From: Paraglaciecola algarum
Lineage (GTDB): Bacteria; Pseudomonadota; Gammaproteobacteria; Enterobacterales; Alteromonadaceae
Length of the DNA stretch: 64,000 bases
NCBI RefSeq assembly: GCF_021532655.1
Contig: NZ_JAKGAS010000008.1
Span: 226,861-290,860 of the forward strand
Direction: 5' to 3'
The position numbers were made by a program, and so were the translations under genes. Of the stretch, positions 37,955-46,560 are shown in pieces. Numbering within the stretch: position 1 is the first letter of the stretch; every line of letters starts with the position of its first letter. A model generated the notes under the pieces. The model searched no databases. It saw nothing but the letters and a program-made list of their open reading frames with translations, and was not told where the DNA came from.

Positions 37955-38922
37955 TCTTGCTCCTTAAGGTATTTAGCCATGTCTTGTGTGGCGCTACATA
38001 ATGCTTGAGTGACGGCTTTTTCACCTGCACTATGTCCAGCTTCAGGGATAATATGCAATTGACTATTTTGCCAATTTTCAGCCAAAGAATAAGCCGCTTC
38101 TATTTTACACACAGTATCATATCGGCCGTGAATGATAGTGGCAGGCAGATGTTTAATTTTATCAAGTTTTTGCAAGATGGCATTTTCTGCAATGAAACAC
38201 TTATGTTTAATAAAATGACATTCTAACAGAGCTAAACTAATAGCTTTGTGTATGTCATCCGGCAATAACTTATCTTCGTCGACTTGGCAATGTAACCAGC
38301 TAATTCTTGCTTCCCATAAATACCAAGCTTTAATTGCCGCCATTTTTTGCACTTCATTTCCATTCGTAAAAATATGGTAATAAGCGTCTACGATAGAAAA
38401 ATCTGCTAATAACTTTTGAATGGGCGCTAAAAATGCTTGGTAATATTCGGGAAACAATTGTGCAGCACCACCGTTTTTAGCTAAATACCAAGCATAGTCT
38501 TGCTCTCTGGCTAAAAATATCCCTCTCAATATTAAACCAATGACTCTTGCTGGTTGTTCTATCGCCACCAGCAAAGCTAAAGTTGAACCCCAAGAGCCGC
38601 CAAATAAAAGCCATTTATCAATTTTTAAGTAATCTTGAATCGTTAATACATCGGCAACTAAGGCCTGACTGTGATTGTTTTCCAGCAATCCGAATGGTGT
38701 TGATTTACCACAGCCTCTTTGATCAAATCCAATTATCCAGTATTTTTCTGGATCAAAGAATCTTCGATAATTTTCTCCTATACACCCACCCGGCCCTCCG
38801 TGTAGATAAGCGACAGGAATGCCACCAGGTGTGCCTGATTGTTCAATATATAGCGTATGCCCACCTGACACTTCTAAGGTTTCTTGTCTAAAAGGTTTTA
38901 TATTTGGGAATAATTGACTCAT
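37951..38922 (-). CDS. pip: proline iminopeptidase
   Basis: A 323-residue alpha/beta hydrolase of peptidase family S33 that removes N-terminal proline. The oxyanion motif HGGPGG is at 41-46, the nucleophile elbow GGSWGS has Ser110, and the acid and base lie in IHGRYD and EAGHSAG. It is upstream of and overlaps dtd by 4 bases. Cytoplasmic, no signal peptide. Confidence 0.94.
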   Translation of the reverse strand: MSQLFPNIKPFRQETLEVSGGHTLYIEQSGTPGGIPVAYLHGGPGGCIGENYRRFFDPEKYWIIGFDQRGCGKSTPFGLLENNHSQALVADVLTIQDYLKIDKWLLFGGSWGSTLALLVAIEQPARVIGLILRGIFLAREQDYAWYLAKNGGAAQLFPEYYQAFLAPIQKLLADFSIVDAYYHIFTNGNEVQKMAAIKAWYLWEARISWLHCQVDEDKLLPDDIHKAISLALLECHFIKHKCFIAENAILQKLDKIKHLPATIIHGRYDTVCKIEAAYSLAENWQNSQLHIIPEAGHSAGEKAVTQALCSATQDMAKYLKEQE

Positions 38923-39017
38923 AAGCTTTTACATTTCTTATTTGAGAATTGTTTCATTATGATTTAATTTAGAGGGTAAATTCTACTTTCTTTTTACTTT
39001 TCAATTTGGAGATTTAT

Positions 39018-39251
39018 ATGTCCGGACAAGGTTCAGGCGGAAATGTGTTAGCTGCGATTTGTAGTATTTTTATCGCAGGATTGGGGCAATTAGTGCAAGG
39101 GCGAATACTGGCTGCAATTGTTTTCTTTTTATTAGTTTGGGTTAATTATGTTTTAGCAGCTACTGGTATTTTATTTTTCATGGCGATATTTGGTTTTATC
39201 TTCCATGTCTGGTGCATTATCGATGCAGCAAAATACAAAGGTTCTGATTAA
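39018..39251 (+). CDS. small two-span membrane protein
   Basis: A 77-residue protein starting at the ATG at 39018; GGAG at 39007-39010 supports it over a TTG at 39006. Two to three hydrophobic segments (LAAICSIFIAGLGQLV, AAIVFFLLVWVNYVLAATG, FFMAIFGFIFHVW) and the ending IDAAKYKGSD resemble small TM2-like proteins of Shewanella and relatives. Its stop overlaps the next start (TAATG), so it is co-translated with the DUF2959 lipoprotein. Function unknown. Confidence 0.7.
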   Translation: MSGQGSGGNVLAAICSIFIAGLGQLVQGRILAAIVFFLLVWVNYVLAATGILFFMAIFGFIFHVWCIIDAAKYKGSD

Positions 39252-39889
39252 TGAAAACACTACTTATTGTAGCTTTATTTGGCGTGCTTAGTTCTTGTCA
39301 AACGGCTTATTATGCAGCATGGGAAAAACTAGGCATAGAAAAGCGCGATATTTTGGTTGACCGTGTTGAAGACGCCAAAGATTCTCAAGAAGAAGCACAG
39401 CAACAATTTAGTTCAGCTTTAGAAGAATTCAGCCATTTACTCAATTTTGATGGTGGCGAATTACAAGACGTCTACGAGGAGTTAAAAGATCAGTACGAGG
39501 CAAGTGATGCGGCTGCAGCAGACGTAACCAAAAGAATTGATAAGGTCGAAAGTGTCGCTGAAGCACTTTTTGATGAGTGGCGAGAAGAAGCTGACAAATA
39601 TACCAATGCCACATTTAAACGTGATAGCTTACGCCAACTAAAAGATACCCAAAGGCGTTATAAGTCTTTGGTATCTGCTATGCGCAGGGCAGAAAGCAAA
39701 ATGGCGCCTGTTTTATCTACCTTACAAGACAATGTGTTGTATTTAAAACACAATCTTAATGCGAGTGCTATTGGCGCATTACAAGGTGAATTTAAGGGCA
39801 TTAAACAAGAAATAGGTCAACTGATTAATGAAATGAATAAAGCCATTTCTGCATCAAACAAGTTTATTTCGAGTATGGAAACCCAATAA
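39251..39889 (+). CDS. DUF2959 family lipoprotein, coiled coil
   Basis: A 212-residue protein with a lipobox VLSSC (lipidated cysteine near residue 16). The remainder is almost entirely helical and charged, with coiled-coil heptads (DAKDSQEEAQQQFSSALEEF, FKGIKQEIGQLINEMNKA), and fits DUF2959. Probably a periplasmic membrane-attached protein. Start overlaps the stop of the preceding small membrane protein gene by one base. Role unknown. Confidence 0.8.
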   Translation: MKTLLIVALFGVLSSCQTAYYAAWEKLGIEKRDILVDRVEDAKDSQEEAQQQFSSALEEFSHLLNFDGGELQDVYEELKDQYEASDAAAADVTKRIDKVESVAEALFDEWREEADKYTNATFKRDSLRQLKDTQRRYKSLVSAMRRAESKMAPVLSTLQDNVLYLKHNLNASAIGALQGEFKGIKQEIGQLINEMNKAISASNKFISSMETQ

Positions 39890-39911
39890 TATATTGGCAT
39901 TCAATTTACAC

Positions 39912-40820
39912 TTATGAGGAAGAACTTTGTTCTACCTCATCTTCTGTATCTTCTGTAAAGGCATCTCCTGGCTCATCATTGGTATAAATTTCTAAAGAGC
40001 GAGTAAATTCAGCTCCCACCAAAACCACAATCCAAGATAAATATACCCACACAAATAAAATTGGGATAACCGCTAAAGCGCCATAAATCACTTGGTAAGA
40101 AGGAAAATTTGTTACATAGAAAGCAAATCCTTTTTTACTCAACTCAAACAAAATAGCCGCCACACAAGCTCCGGCAAGAGCATGTTTGGCTTCAATACGT
40201 TTGGTCGGCACCAACATATAAATAATAAAAAATGCGCAAATAGAAGTAGCATACGGCACCAACTTTAGAAAAAAAGTGGTTAAGCCAGGCGAGTACTCTT
40301 CAGCAAAAGCGGCTAAACCAACCAAATAAGAGCTTACAATGACACTCGCCCCCATCAACAAAGGCCCTAAAGTTAATACCATCCAATAAATAGCGAAAGT
40401 GAAGATAATCGGCCTAACTGATGTGGAATCCCATATACGATTTAGCGTTTTATCAATGTTAGAAATCAACAATAAGGCCACAACAATCAGTGATAAAACA
40501 CCCACTCCCCCCATTCCAGAGGCATTATCTACAAAATCCGCCATGTATGTTTGTACTTGACCACTGGTACTAGGCAAAAAGCTATCAAACACTAAATCTT
40601 CTAGCTCCCCTCTAACTTCTGCAAATGCTGGAAAAGCCGATAATATAGTAAAAAATACCATAATAAATGGCACTAACGACAACAAAGATACATAAGCCAA
40701 GTGGCCGGCAGAAACAGTTATACGATCCTCTTTGCACTGGTTAATAAAAATGTGGATAAAACTTTTAGCCGTGAAAAAAACAACTTTACACTTTTCCGAC
40801 CAATCTTTAGAGAATTCCAT
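39912..40820 (-). CDS. yihY: YihY/UPF0761 family inner-membrane protein
   Basis: A 302-residue integral membrane protein with about six hydrophobic segments. Family signatures include SAGHLAYVSLLSLVPFIMVFFTILSAF near the N-terminus (given here only in part as a motif region, residues 37-63), VVALLLISNIDKTLNRIW and LFELSKKGFAFYV. Once called ribonuclease BN, it is now regarded as a membrane protein of unclear function, not the RNase. In E. coli yihY is next to dtd, as roughly here. The C-terminal 25 residues are acidic. Confidence 0.93.
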   Translation of the reverse strand: MEFSKDWSEKCKVVFFTAKSFIHIFINQCKEDRITVSAGHLAYVSLLSLVPFIMVFFTILSAFPAFAEVRGELEDLVFDSFLPSTSGQVQTYMADFVDNASGMGGVGVLSLIVVALLLISNIDKTLNRIWDSTSVRPIIFTFAIYWMVLTLGPLLMGASVIVSSYLVGLAAFAEEYSPGLTTFFLKLVPYATSICAFFIIYMLVPTKRIEAKHALAGACVAAILFELSKKGFAFYVTNFPSYQVIYGALAVIPILFVWVYLSWIVVLVGAEFTRSLEIYTNDEPGDAFTEDTEDEVEQSSSS

Positions 40821-40952
40821 CTAGATCAAACCAATTATTTACTTTGTTATTTATGTGCCTAGTTTGCTCTAACCCTCTACTTATGGCAAATAACAGGGAT
40901 AAATTAAATTGGCTTTATGCTCTTTTCTTAGAACAGGTCAGATTATCCATAC

Positions 40953-40976
40953 AGACATCAAGATGTTTAGCAGTCT
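40953..40976 (+). promoter_or_regulatory. metJ: MetJ operator: three consecutive Met boxes
   Basis: Three head-to-tail 8-mers AGACATCA, AGATGTTT and AGCAGTCT, each matching the Met box AGACGTCT at 6 of 8 positions, lie 64 bases before the metJ start. MetJ dimers bind such tandem 8-bp units cooperatively, so this is a good autoregulatory site. Confidence 0.7.
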
Positions 40977-41039
40977 ATTATTGATATTTTCTGAGTAATG
41001 GTTAGAATTTCCAAGAATAAAAAATATAAGAACTCATTA

Positions 41040-41375
41040 ATGGCAAATCAAACTAAATGGAATGGTGAATACATTCACCCTTACGCTGAACACGGGAAAA
41101 AAAGTGAGCTAGTGAAAAAAGTCACAGTTTCTATTCCGTTAAAAGTACTTAAAGTACTAACTGACGAACGTACTAGGCGCCAAGTCAATAACTTACGTCA
41201 TGCGACCAATTCTGAACTGTTATGCGAAGCCTTTTTACATGCTTTTACAGGACAACCCCTGCCAGGTGATGAAGATCTTGAAAAAGACAACACCCATAGA
41301 ATTCCCATAGAGGCCAGAAAACTCATGGAAGAAATGGGCTTAGATATAGAAGAAATTGACGTAGAAGAAGACTAA
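41040..41375 (+). CDS. metJ: methionine repressor
   Basis: A 111-residue ribbon-helix-helix repressor of methionine biosynthesis that uses S-adenosylmethionine as corepressor. The core YAEHGKKSELVKKVTVSIP and RRQVNNLRHATNSELLCEAF is nearly identical to E. coli MetJ. The start at 41040 matches that protein's N-terminus; an upstream ATG at 40998 would add 14 residues and overlap less well. Met boxes lie just upstream. The short acidic C-terminus differs from E. coli. Confidence 0.97.
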   Translation: MANQTKWNGEYIHPYAEHGKKSELVKKVTVSIPLKVLKVLTDERTRRQVNNLRHATNSELLCEAFLHAFTGQPLPGDEDLEKDNTHRIPIEARKLMEEMGLDIEEIDVEED

Positions 41376-41402
41376 TTAAAACAAAGGAAAAGATAAATCT
41401 AA

Positions 41403-41987
41403 TTATTTTTCACGCACTCCGGCTTGTTCACCTATCACTTTTACTTGTTGACTCACCCACTGCCATAATTCAGGGTTAGCTTTGGCCACAACTTTATTCT
41501 TTTCTAACACTTGTTCGATGGAAATATCATGCTCTAACCAACTTTGACAGCCATTGTGTAGATTTTGAATAACTGGCATCACTCTATCTAAACCTTTAGC
41601 AAAAATAGCCTCTGCAGATTCAGCCTTTTCAAACTCAATCCATAAACTTAAAAATTTTTGTTCTAATTGTGAGGGTAATAAAGCAAATAAACGTTTCGCC
41701 GCTACTAACTCATTTTCAAAATCGTCATGGTTAGCGTTATAGGCAAATTTGTCACCTGTGTCTATTTCAACTATGTCGTGTAACAACAGCATAGTAACAA
41801 CCTTAAGAACATCTACTTCCTGCTTAGCATAGGGACTCAAAGTTAACGCCAATAAGGATATTTGCCAACTGTGTTCCGCACTATTTTCGTAGCGACTCAA
41901 CCCAGGAGGCTTGATTCTACGCTCGACTTTTTTTAGTTTTTCTAATTCAACAATAAAACTAGTAATGGCCTGATAATGCTCAATCAT
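41403..41987 (-). CDS. HD-domain phosphohydrolase, YfbR-like
   Basis: A 194-residue HD-superfamily protein (HD_3 type). The metal ligands are His in SAEHSWQ, the HD pair in LLLHDIVEID and a late Asp in GLDRVMP. This subgroup includes 5'-nucleotidases acting on deoxynucleoside monophosphates (E. coli YfbR). The substrate here is not proved. It is convergent with metJ. Confidence 0.87.
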   Translation of the reverse strand: MIEHYQAITSFIVELEKLKKVERRIKPPGLSRYENSAEHSWQISLLALTLSPYAKQEVDVLKVVTMLLLHDIVEIDTGDKFAYNANHDDFENELVAAKRLFALLPSQLEQKFLSLWIEFEKAESAEAIFAKGLDRVMPVIQNLHNGCQSWLEHDISIEQVLEKNKVVAKANPELWQWVSQQVKVIGEQAGVREK

Positions 41988-42070
41988 TGGAAACTCAAAG
42001 AAAAAGATTTAGTAGCAGTGGAATACTGCTACTTTAGATAGGAGATAGTCAAAAACTGCAATTTACTTGG

Positions 42071-42397
42071 CTATTTTCCAGCAGGATCTAGCTTGGCATA
42101 ATATGCTGCTAGATTTTCGATGTCGGCATCACTCAAGTTTGCCGCCATCGGCGCCATAATCATATTTTTTCTTTGTCCATCACGAAAAGCTTTTAGTGAA
42201 GACACCAAATATTGCTCTTTTTGGCCAGCTAAGTTTGGATACATAGGAATTTGAGAAATGCCATTGGTTCCATGACAAGCGGCGCATACTACTGATTTTG
42301 CTTTTCCGGCAGCAGCATCTGCAGCTAACGTTGATGTAGAAACCAATCCTGTCACGGCTAAAGCTAATAAAACTGCTGAGGTTTTCATTTTTTTCAT
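42071..42397 (-). CDS. class I c-type cytochrome, periplasmic
   Basis: A 108-residue single-haem cytochrome starting at the ATG at 42397, with AAGGA upstream. The signal peptide ends STLA-AD; haem motif CAACH and an axial Met in MAPMAANLSD are present. It resembles cytochrome c5/c553 types that carry electrons to terminal oxidases or peroxidases. It is a single gene with an ample upstream region. Confidence 0.92.
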   Translation of the reverse strand: MKKMKTSAVLLALAVTGLVSTSTLAADAAAGKAKSVVCAACHGTNGISQIPMYPNLAGQKEQYLVSSLKAFRDGQRKNMIMAPMAANLSDADIENLAAYYAKLDPAGK

Positions 42398-42459
42398 AAT
42401 ATATCCTTTGTAAATCACCCAAACGGGTACAAGTAAATAATAATTAAATACGGGGCAAT

Positions 42460-42474
42460 GTGATCTTAGATCAC
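42460..42474. promoter_or_regulatory. 15-bp perfect palindrome upstream of the cytochrome gene
   Basis: The 403-base gap 42398-42800 between the cytochrome gene and the divergent GGDEF/EAL gene holds the perfect inverted repeat GTGATCTTAGATCAC about 65 bases before the cytochrome start, and a CTGGGC/GCCCAG hairpin at 42500-42522. The palindrome resembles CRP/FNR sites but has a spacer one base too long for either. The regulator is unknown; the rest of the gap shows nothing recognisable. Confidence 0.4.
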
Positions 42475-42800
42475 TTTTTTGCTACAGCAACTTACTGGAC
42501 TGGGCACTTATGTCAAGCCCAGCGAGTTGAATAATTCTAAATTAAAAAAAGTTAAGCAATAGTTATCTAAGCAGCTACAACTCGCAAATAGCAGTAATTA
42601 TAGCGCCAAGTGCGCAAACTCAGCTTACCGAATTATTATCTCCAGCAAGGAAATTTTCAATAGACTGTCAAATTGAAAAAAGTATCGAAATATCTTGCAG
42701 CAGTTAGCTATTCGTAATTGAATAGAAACATATTAAACTTAAGAAAAATGACCTAACATGTAGTCGAGTAATTATAAACTCAGACGTTCTAAGGGTGATA

Positions 42801-45650
42801 ATGAACTTGTTGTTTTTAACTTTTTTTAGATGTTGTTTAATCACTAGCCTATGGCTATGTTCGACCATTACTGTAGCAAACACCTTAAAAATAGCTGAAA
42901 CCGATAGCACAATTGACTTAGTGCAACACTTTGAATGGTTGGTCGCAGACAAGTCCATACAATTATCAGATATACAAAAACACCCCCAGTGGTTACCTAA
43001 AATAAGCACGGGCACGCTAAAACCGCATGAAAACTTATGGGGGAAAGTGACCTTATCGTTTGATTACAACAGCAAAGAACCTTATTTATTAAGCGTAGGC
43101 AATCCTTACCTTAGCTTAGTTGATATTTACCTGTTAGATTCCAAAGACCGTATTTTAAGCTCACACCTTATGGGCGCTGATAGAGATTTTGCTAAAAGAG
43201 AGTTTCAACATAGATTATTCCTTGCCGCCATTGATTCTAGCCAAAGAACGATACAAGTATTCTTAAAAATAAATCACGATGGACCTGTTACCTTTCCCGT
43301 ATTCTTAGATAAACAGTCCTCTGTTCTGATCAGAGAGCAAATTTTACTTGCAGTTATTGGGTTTATTAGTGGCGGATTAACTATTTTGTCCTGCTATTTC
43401 TTAATTACCTATATTTTTATGCGCAGCCCTATTCGCTTTTGGTTCTCACTATCTTGTGCTGGATTTGTTTTATTATTCCTAAACACCAGTGGAGTATTAG
43501 GTCAAGTCACCGGCATCACTGCTTATATAGCCAACATAACCACTATTTTAGTAGGCGCCTTGTTATTGAGCTCAGTTAAAGTGGCCTTCGCGATCTTGGA
43601 AAGGGTTCCACCATACTGGCGTTATGTATTTTATTTTCTAGGATGCGCTTTAGTTGTGGTTGCTTTTATTCCGAACAATCAACTTCAGCTATACCTAGTT
43701 TTTTCTCTAGTTTCTTTTGCTTTTATATTGGTTACAGTCTTGGCTAGCCTTTATTACAATGCTGATAAAAAAGCGGCGAATTTACTCAGTGTAATAGGAC
43801 TAAGTTTGACTGCATTAAGTAGTGTCAGTCAGGTAGTATTATTTTATTTTGATATTTCACTCAGCCAGCCCCTTTTACTTTTATTAGATAGCGTCATCAT
43901 GCTTGGTTTAGTAATCATAGCCTTAGCAATTGAGGCACACGAAAAAGTACTCACTCACAGACATAACTTAAAACAACTCGATGTAATCAATGACCTACAG
44001 CATTTTTATAAGCTATTTAAAAATTCAGCTGAGGGTTTATATACCTCTAGCATAGACGGGGAGTTAATATCCGTTAACCCAGCCATGTGTAGCTTGTTTG
44101 GTTATGATAACGAACAACAAATGTTAGAACACATTCACAATGCTAATCAATTTTACGCCAACCCAGAAGATAGAGATTTACTTTTGGGTGAAATACATCA
44201 ACATGGCAAAGTACTAGGTAAAGAAATAAAAGGTTTAAGAAAAGACGGTAGTGAATTTTGGTTTTCAATTTCGGGACAAATCAAAACTGAAAATGACCAA
44301 CGCTATTTATTTGGCAGTATCTTTGATATCACTAAAAGAAAGCAATCTGATATTAGCCTTGAATTTATGGCCACTCACGATTCATTAACAGGCGTATTTA
44401 ACCGCCGAGAGTTTGAGTTTCGATTAAAAAATGCATTACAAAAAGCTTCAATAGATGGCAGCGAATTAACACTTCTATATTTAGATTTAGACCAATTTAA
44501 AGTGGTAAACGACACCTGTGGGCATAAAGCTGGTGACATGTTAATTAGCCAACTATCGCAAAAAATCGATAAATTAGTAAATGGCAAAGGTACACTTGCT
44601 AGGTTAGGTGGTGACGAATTTGGTATTTTATTAGAAGACGACAATGCGCAAATGGCCTATTTATTAGCCAACAAGATATTAAATACAGTGAGTGAATTTC
44701 GTTTTGTTTGGGAAAAAAACATATTTACTTTGGGTATCAGCATTGGCCAAGTATCTTGGCAAGCAAATATCACCACACCAGAACAATTATTAAGCATGGC
44801 TGATTCTGCTTGTTACATGGCAAAAGAAAGAGGCCGAAACCAAATTCATACCTATTCTCAAGATGACAAACATGTTCAGCGATATGCCTCTGAATTGTCT
44901 TGGTTATCACAAATTAATAAAGCACTTGAAGCCAATCAATTCGAATTATACTACCAACATTATCAAGCTTTGAATCAAAACAAGCAGGGACATCACTACG
45001 AAATATTGTTACGCATGAAAGATACTGAAGGCAACATTATTACACCAAGCACGTTTTTGCCCTCAGCAGAACGTTACAACTTAACCTCACAAATCGATCG
45101 TTGGGTAATCGAAAATTATTTTGCGTGGTTAACAGAAAACCCAGAACATAACGGACAACTCACCCAGGTTAATATCAATTTAAGTGGCCATTCATTGGCC
45201 GATAATGAGCTTAAATTGTTTGTACTCAATGCCTTTGAAAAATACAAAGTACCCTACAACAAAGTATGTTTCGAAATCACCGAAAGTATGGCAATTTTAA
45301 AGATGGAAGAAACCTTAGAATTCATTAACACCTTTCACACCTTAGGTTGCAAGTTTGCATTAGATGATTTTGGCAGTGGCTTTTCATCCTACAATTATCT
45401 AAAAAGTTTGCCTGTACAACAATTAAAAATTGATGGAAGCTTCGTCAAAGATATTTTAATTGATCCTATTGATATGGCGATGGTTTGCTCTATTAAAGAC
45501 GTGGCAAAAGCCATGGGCATGGAAACCGTAGCTGAGTTTGTTGAAAGCACTGAAATAATGGTAGAACTAGGAAAAATGGGGGTCGATTATGCACAAGGGT
45601 ATGGCGTAGCTAAACCCACTCCTCTAACAAGTTTTAGCCCGCTAAATTAA
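42801..45650 (+). CDS. membrane 7TMR-DISM sensor with PAS, GGDEF and EAL domains
   Basis: A 949-residue c-di-GMP enzyme. The ATG at 42801 has AAGGG upstream. Order: signal peptide (cleavage near TVA-NT); a periplasmic 7TMR-DISMED2-like domain (about 30-180); a seven-span membrane unit (about 185-385); a PAS domain (about 410-515); GGDEF with the intact signature GGDEF at 603-607; EAL beginning with EIL at 734-736, and with FEITES, LDDFGSGFSS, KIDGSFVK and AEFVE all present. The intact residues suggest both diguanylate cyclase and phosphodiesterase capacity. DISM domains often bind carbohydrates. It is not next to any obvious target. Confidence 0.93.
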   Translation: MNLLFLTFFRCCLITSLWLCSTITVANTLKIAETDSTIDLVQHFEWLVADKSIQLSDIQKHPQWLPKISTGTLKPHENLWGKVTLSFDYNSKEPYLLSVGNPYLSLVDIYLLDSKDRILSSHLMGADRDFAKREFQHRLFLAAIDSSQRTIQVFLKINHDGPVTFPVFLDKQSSVLIREQILLAVIGFISGGLTILSCYFLITYIFMRSPIRFWFSLSCAGFVLLFLNTSGVLGQVTGITAYIANITTILVGALLLSSVKVAFAILERVPPYWRYVFYFLGCALVVVAFIPNNQLQLYLVFSLVSFAFILVTVLASLYYNADKKAANLLSVIGLSLTALSSVSQVVLFYFDISLSQPLLLLLDSVIMLGLVIIALAIEAHEKVLTHRHNLKQLDVINDLQHFYKLFKNSAEGLYTSSIDGELISVNPAMCSLFGYDNEQQMLEHIHNANQFYANPEDRDLLLGEIHQHGKVLGKEIKGLRKDGSEFWFSISGQIKTENDQRYLFGSIFDITKRKQSDISLEFMATHDSLTGVFNRREFEFRLKNALQKASIDGSELTLLYLDLDQFKVVNDTCGHKAGDMLISQLSQKIDKLVNGKGTLARLGGDEFGILLEDDNAQMAYLLANKILNTVSEFRFVWEKNIFTLGISIGQVSWQANITTPEQLLSMADSACYMAKERGRNQIHTYSQDDKHVQRYASELSWLSQINKALEANQFELYYQHYQALNQNKQGHHYEILLRMKDTEGNIITPSTFLPSAERYNLTSQIDRWVIENYFAWLTENPEHNGQLTQVNINLSGHSLADNELKLFVLNAFEKYKVPYNKVCFEITESMAILKMEETLEFINTFHTLGCKFALDDFGSGFSSYNYLKSLPVQQLKIDGSFVKDILIDPIDMAMVCSIKDVAKAMGMETVAEFVESTEIMVELGKMGVDYAQGYGVAKPTPLTSFSPLN

Positions 45651-45816
45651 CCAATAAGGCATGACTTATACTTATAGTAGTTTTTTTTCACTAGCTAAAT
45701 TTTTGAATAACACTTGCCTTTTCGTAGATAATGCCCCACATATAAGCTTCGCACTAATTTTTACGCCAATCGAATAAAACGTTTGAGTCGATTGATATGA
45801 GTACAGTAATACCTCC

Positions 45817-46437
45817 ATGACACAAGAATCAGATAAATACCAATATGTCAGTTCTGCAAAATTACCGACTAAATTAGGTCAATTTAAAATCCACGGATTT
45901 GTTGAGCAATCGACACAGCAGGAACATGTGGCCCTGTCCTACGGAAACTGGCAGGTCAATGACATAGTTCCCATTCGAATTCATTCGGAGTGTTTAACTG
46001 GCGATGCATTATTTAGCACCCGTTGTGATTGTGGCGCCCAATTAGAAAAAGCCCTACAAAACATTGTTGAACAGGGTAAGGGAGTATTACTGTATTTACG
46101 CCAAGAAGGGCGAGGCATTGGATTACTTAATAAAATTCAAGCTTATAAATTACAAGATGAAGGCTTAGATACAGTTGAAGCAAACGAACACCTGGGGTTC
46201 GACGCCGATTTACGTGATTACAGTATTTGCCAATTGATGTTGGAAAAACTCAATGTAAAAAACGTTAAGTTAATGACCAACAACCCGAAAAAAAGTGCTG
46301 CTCTTATCCAGATGGGTATAAACGTAGTAGAACGCACCCCTATTGATCACGGGATAACCGATGATAATCGCCATTATATTCGTACAAAAACAGATAAATT
46401 AGGTCACCAGTTTTCTGAAAACTTGTTCAAAAAATAA
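45817..46437 (+). CDS. ribA: GTP cyclohydrolase II
   Basis: A 206-residue enzyme of the first riboflavin step, opening GTP. The three zinc cysteines are Cys59, Cys70 and Cys72 (ECLTGDALFSTRCDCG); LRQEGRGIGL and the C-terminal NNPKKSAAL are the GTP-binding signatures. It is a stand-alone RibA, not fused to RibB. No riboswitch is visible upstream. Confidence 0.97.
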   Translation: MTQESDKYQYVSSAKLPTKLGQFKIHGFVEQSTQQEHVALSYGNWQVNDIVPIRIHSECLTGDALFSTRCDCGAQLEKALQNIVEQGKGVLLYLRQEGRGIGLLNKIQAYKLQDEGLDTVEANEHLGFDADLRDYSICQLMLEKLNVKNVKLMTNNPKKSAALIQMGINVVERTPIDHGITDDNRHYIRTKTDKLGHQFSENLFKK

Positions 46438-46560
46438 TTTATTAGAAAGTATTTTATTAAAAAACAAACTTCCGCTCTTCATTCAGTCTTGGTTAAGATA
46501 ACACCATGTATAACTTTATTATGGTAGCGTTGCCATGAGTTATTATTGAAGGAAAGGGTT

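Noticed and set aside
42460..42474. CRP or FNR site reading of the GTGATC/GATCAC palindrome
   Set aside because: The spacer between half-sites is one base too long for both consensus sites; it is kept only as an unassigned palindrome.
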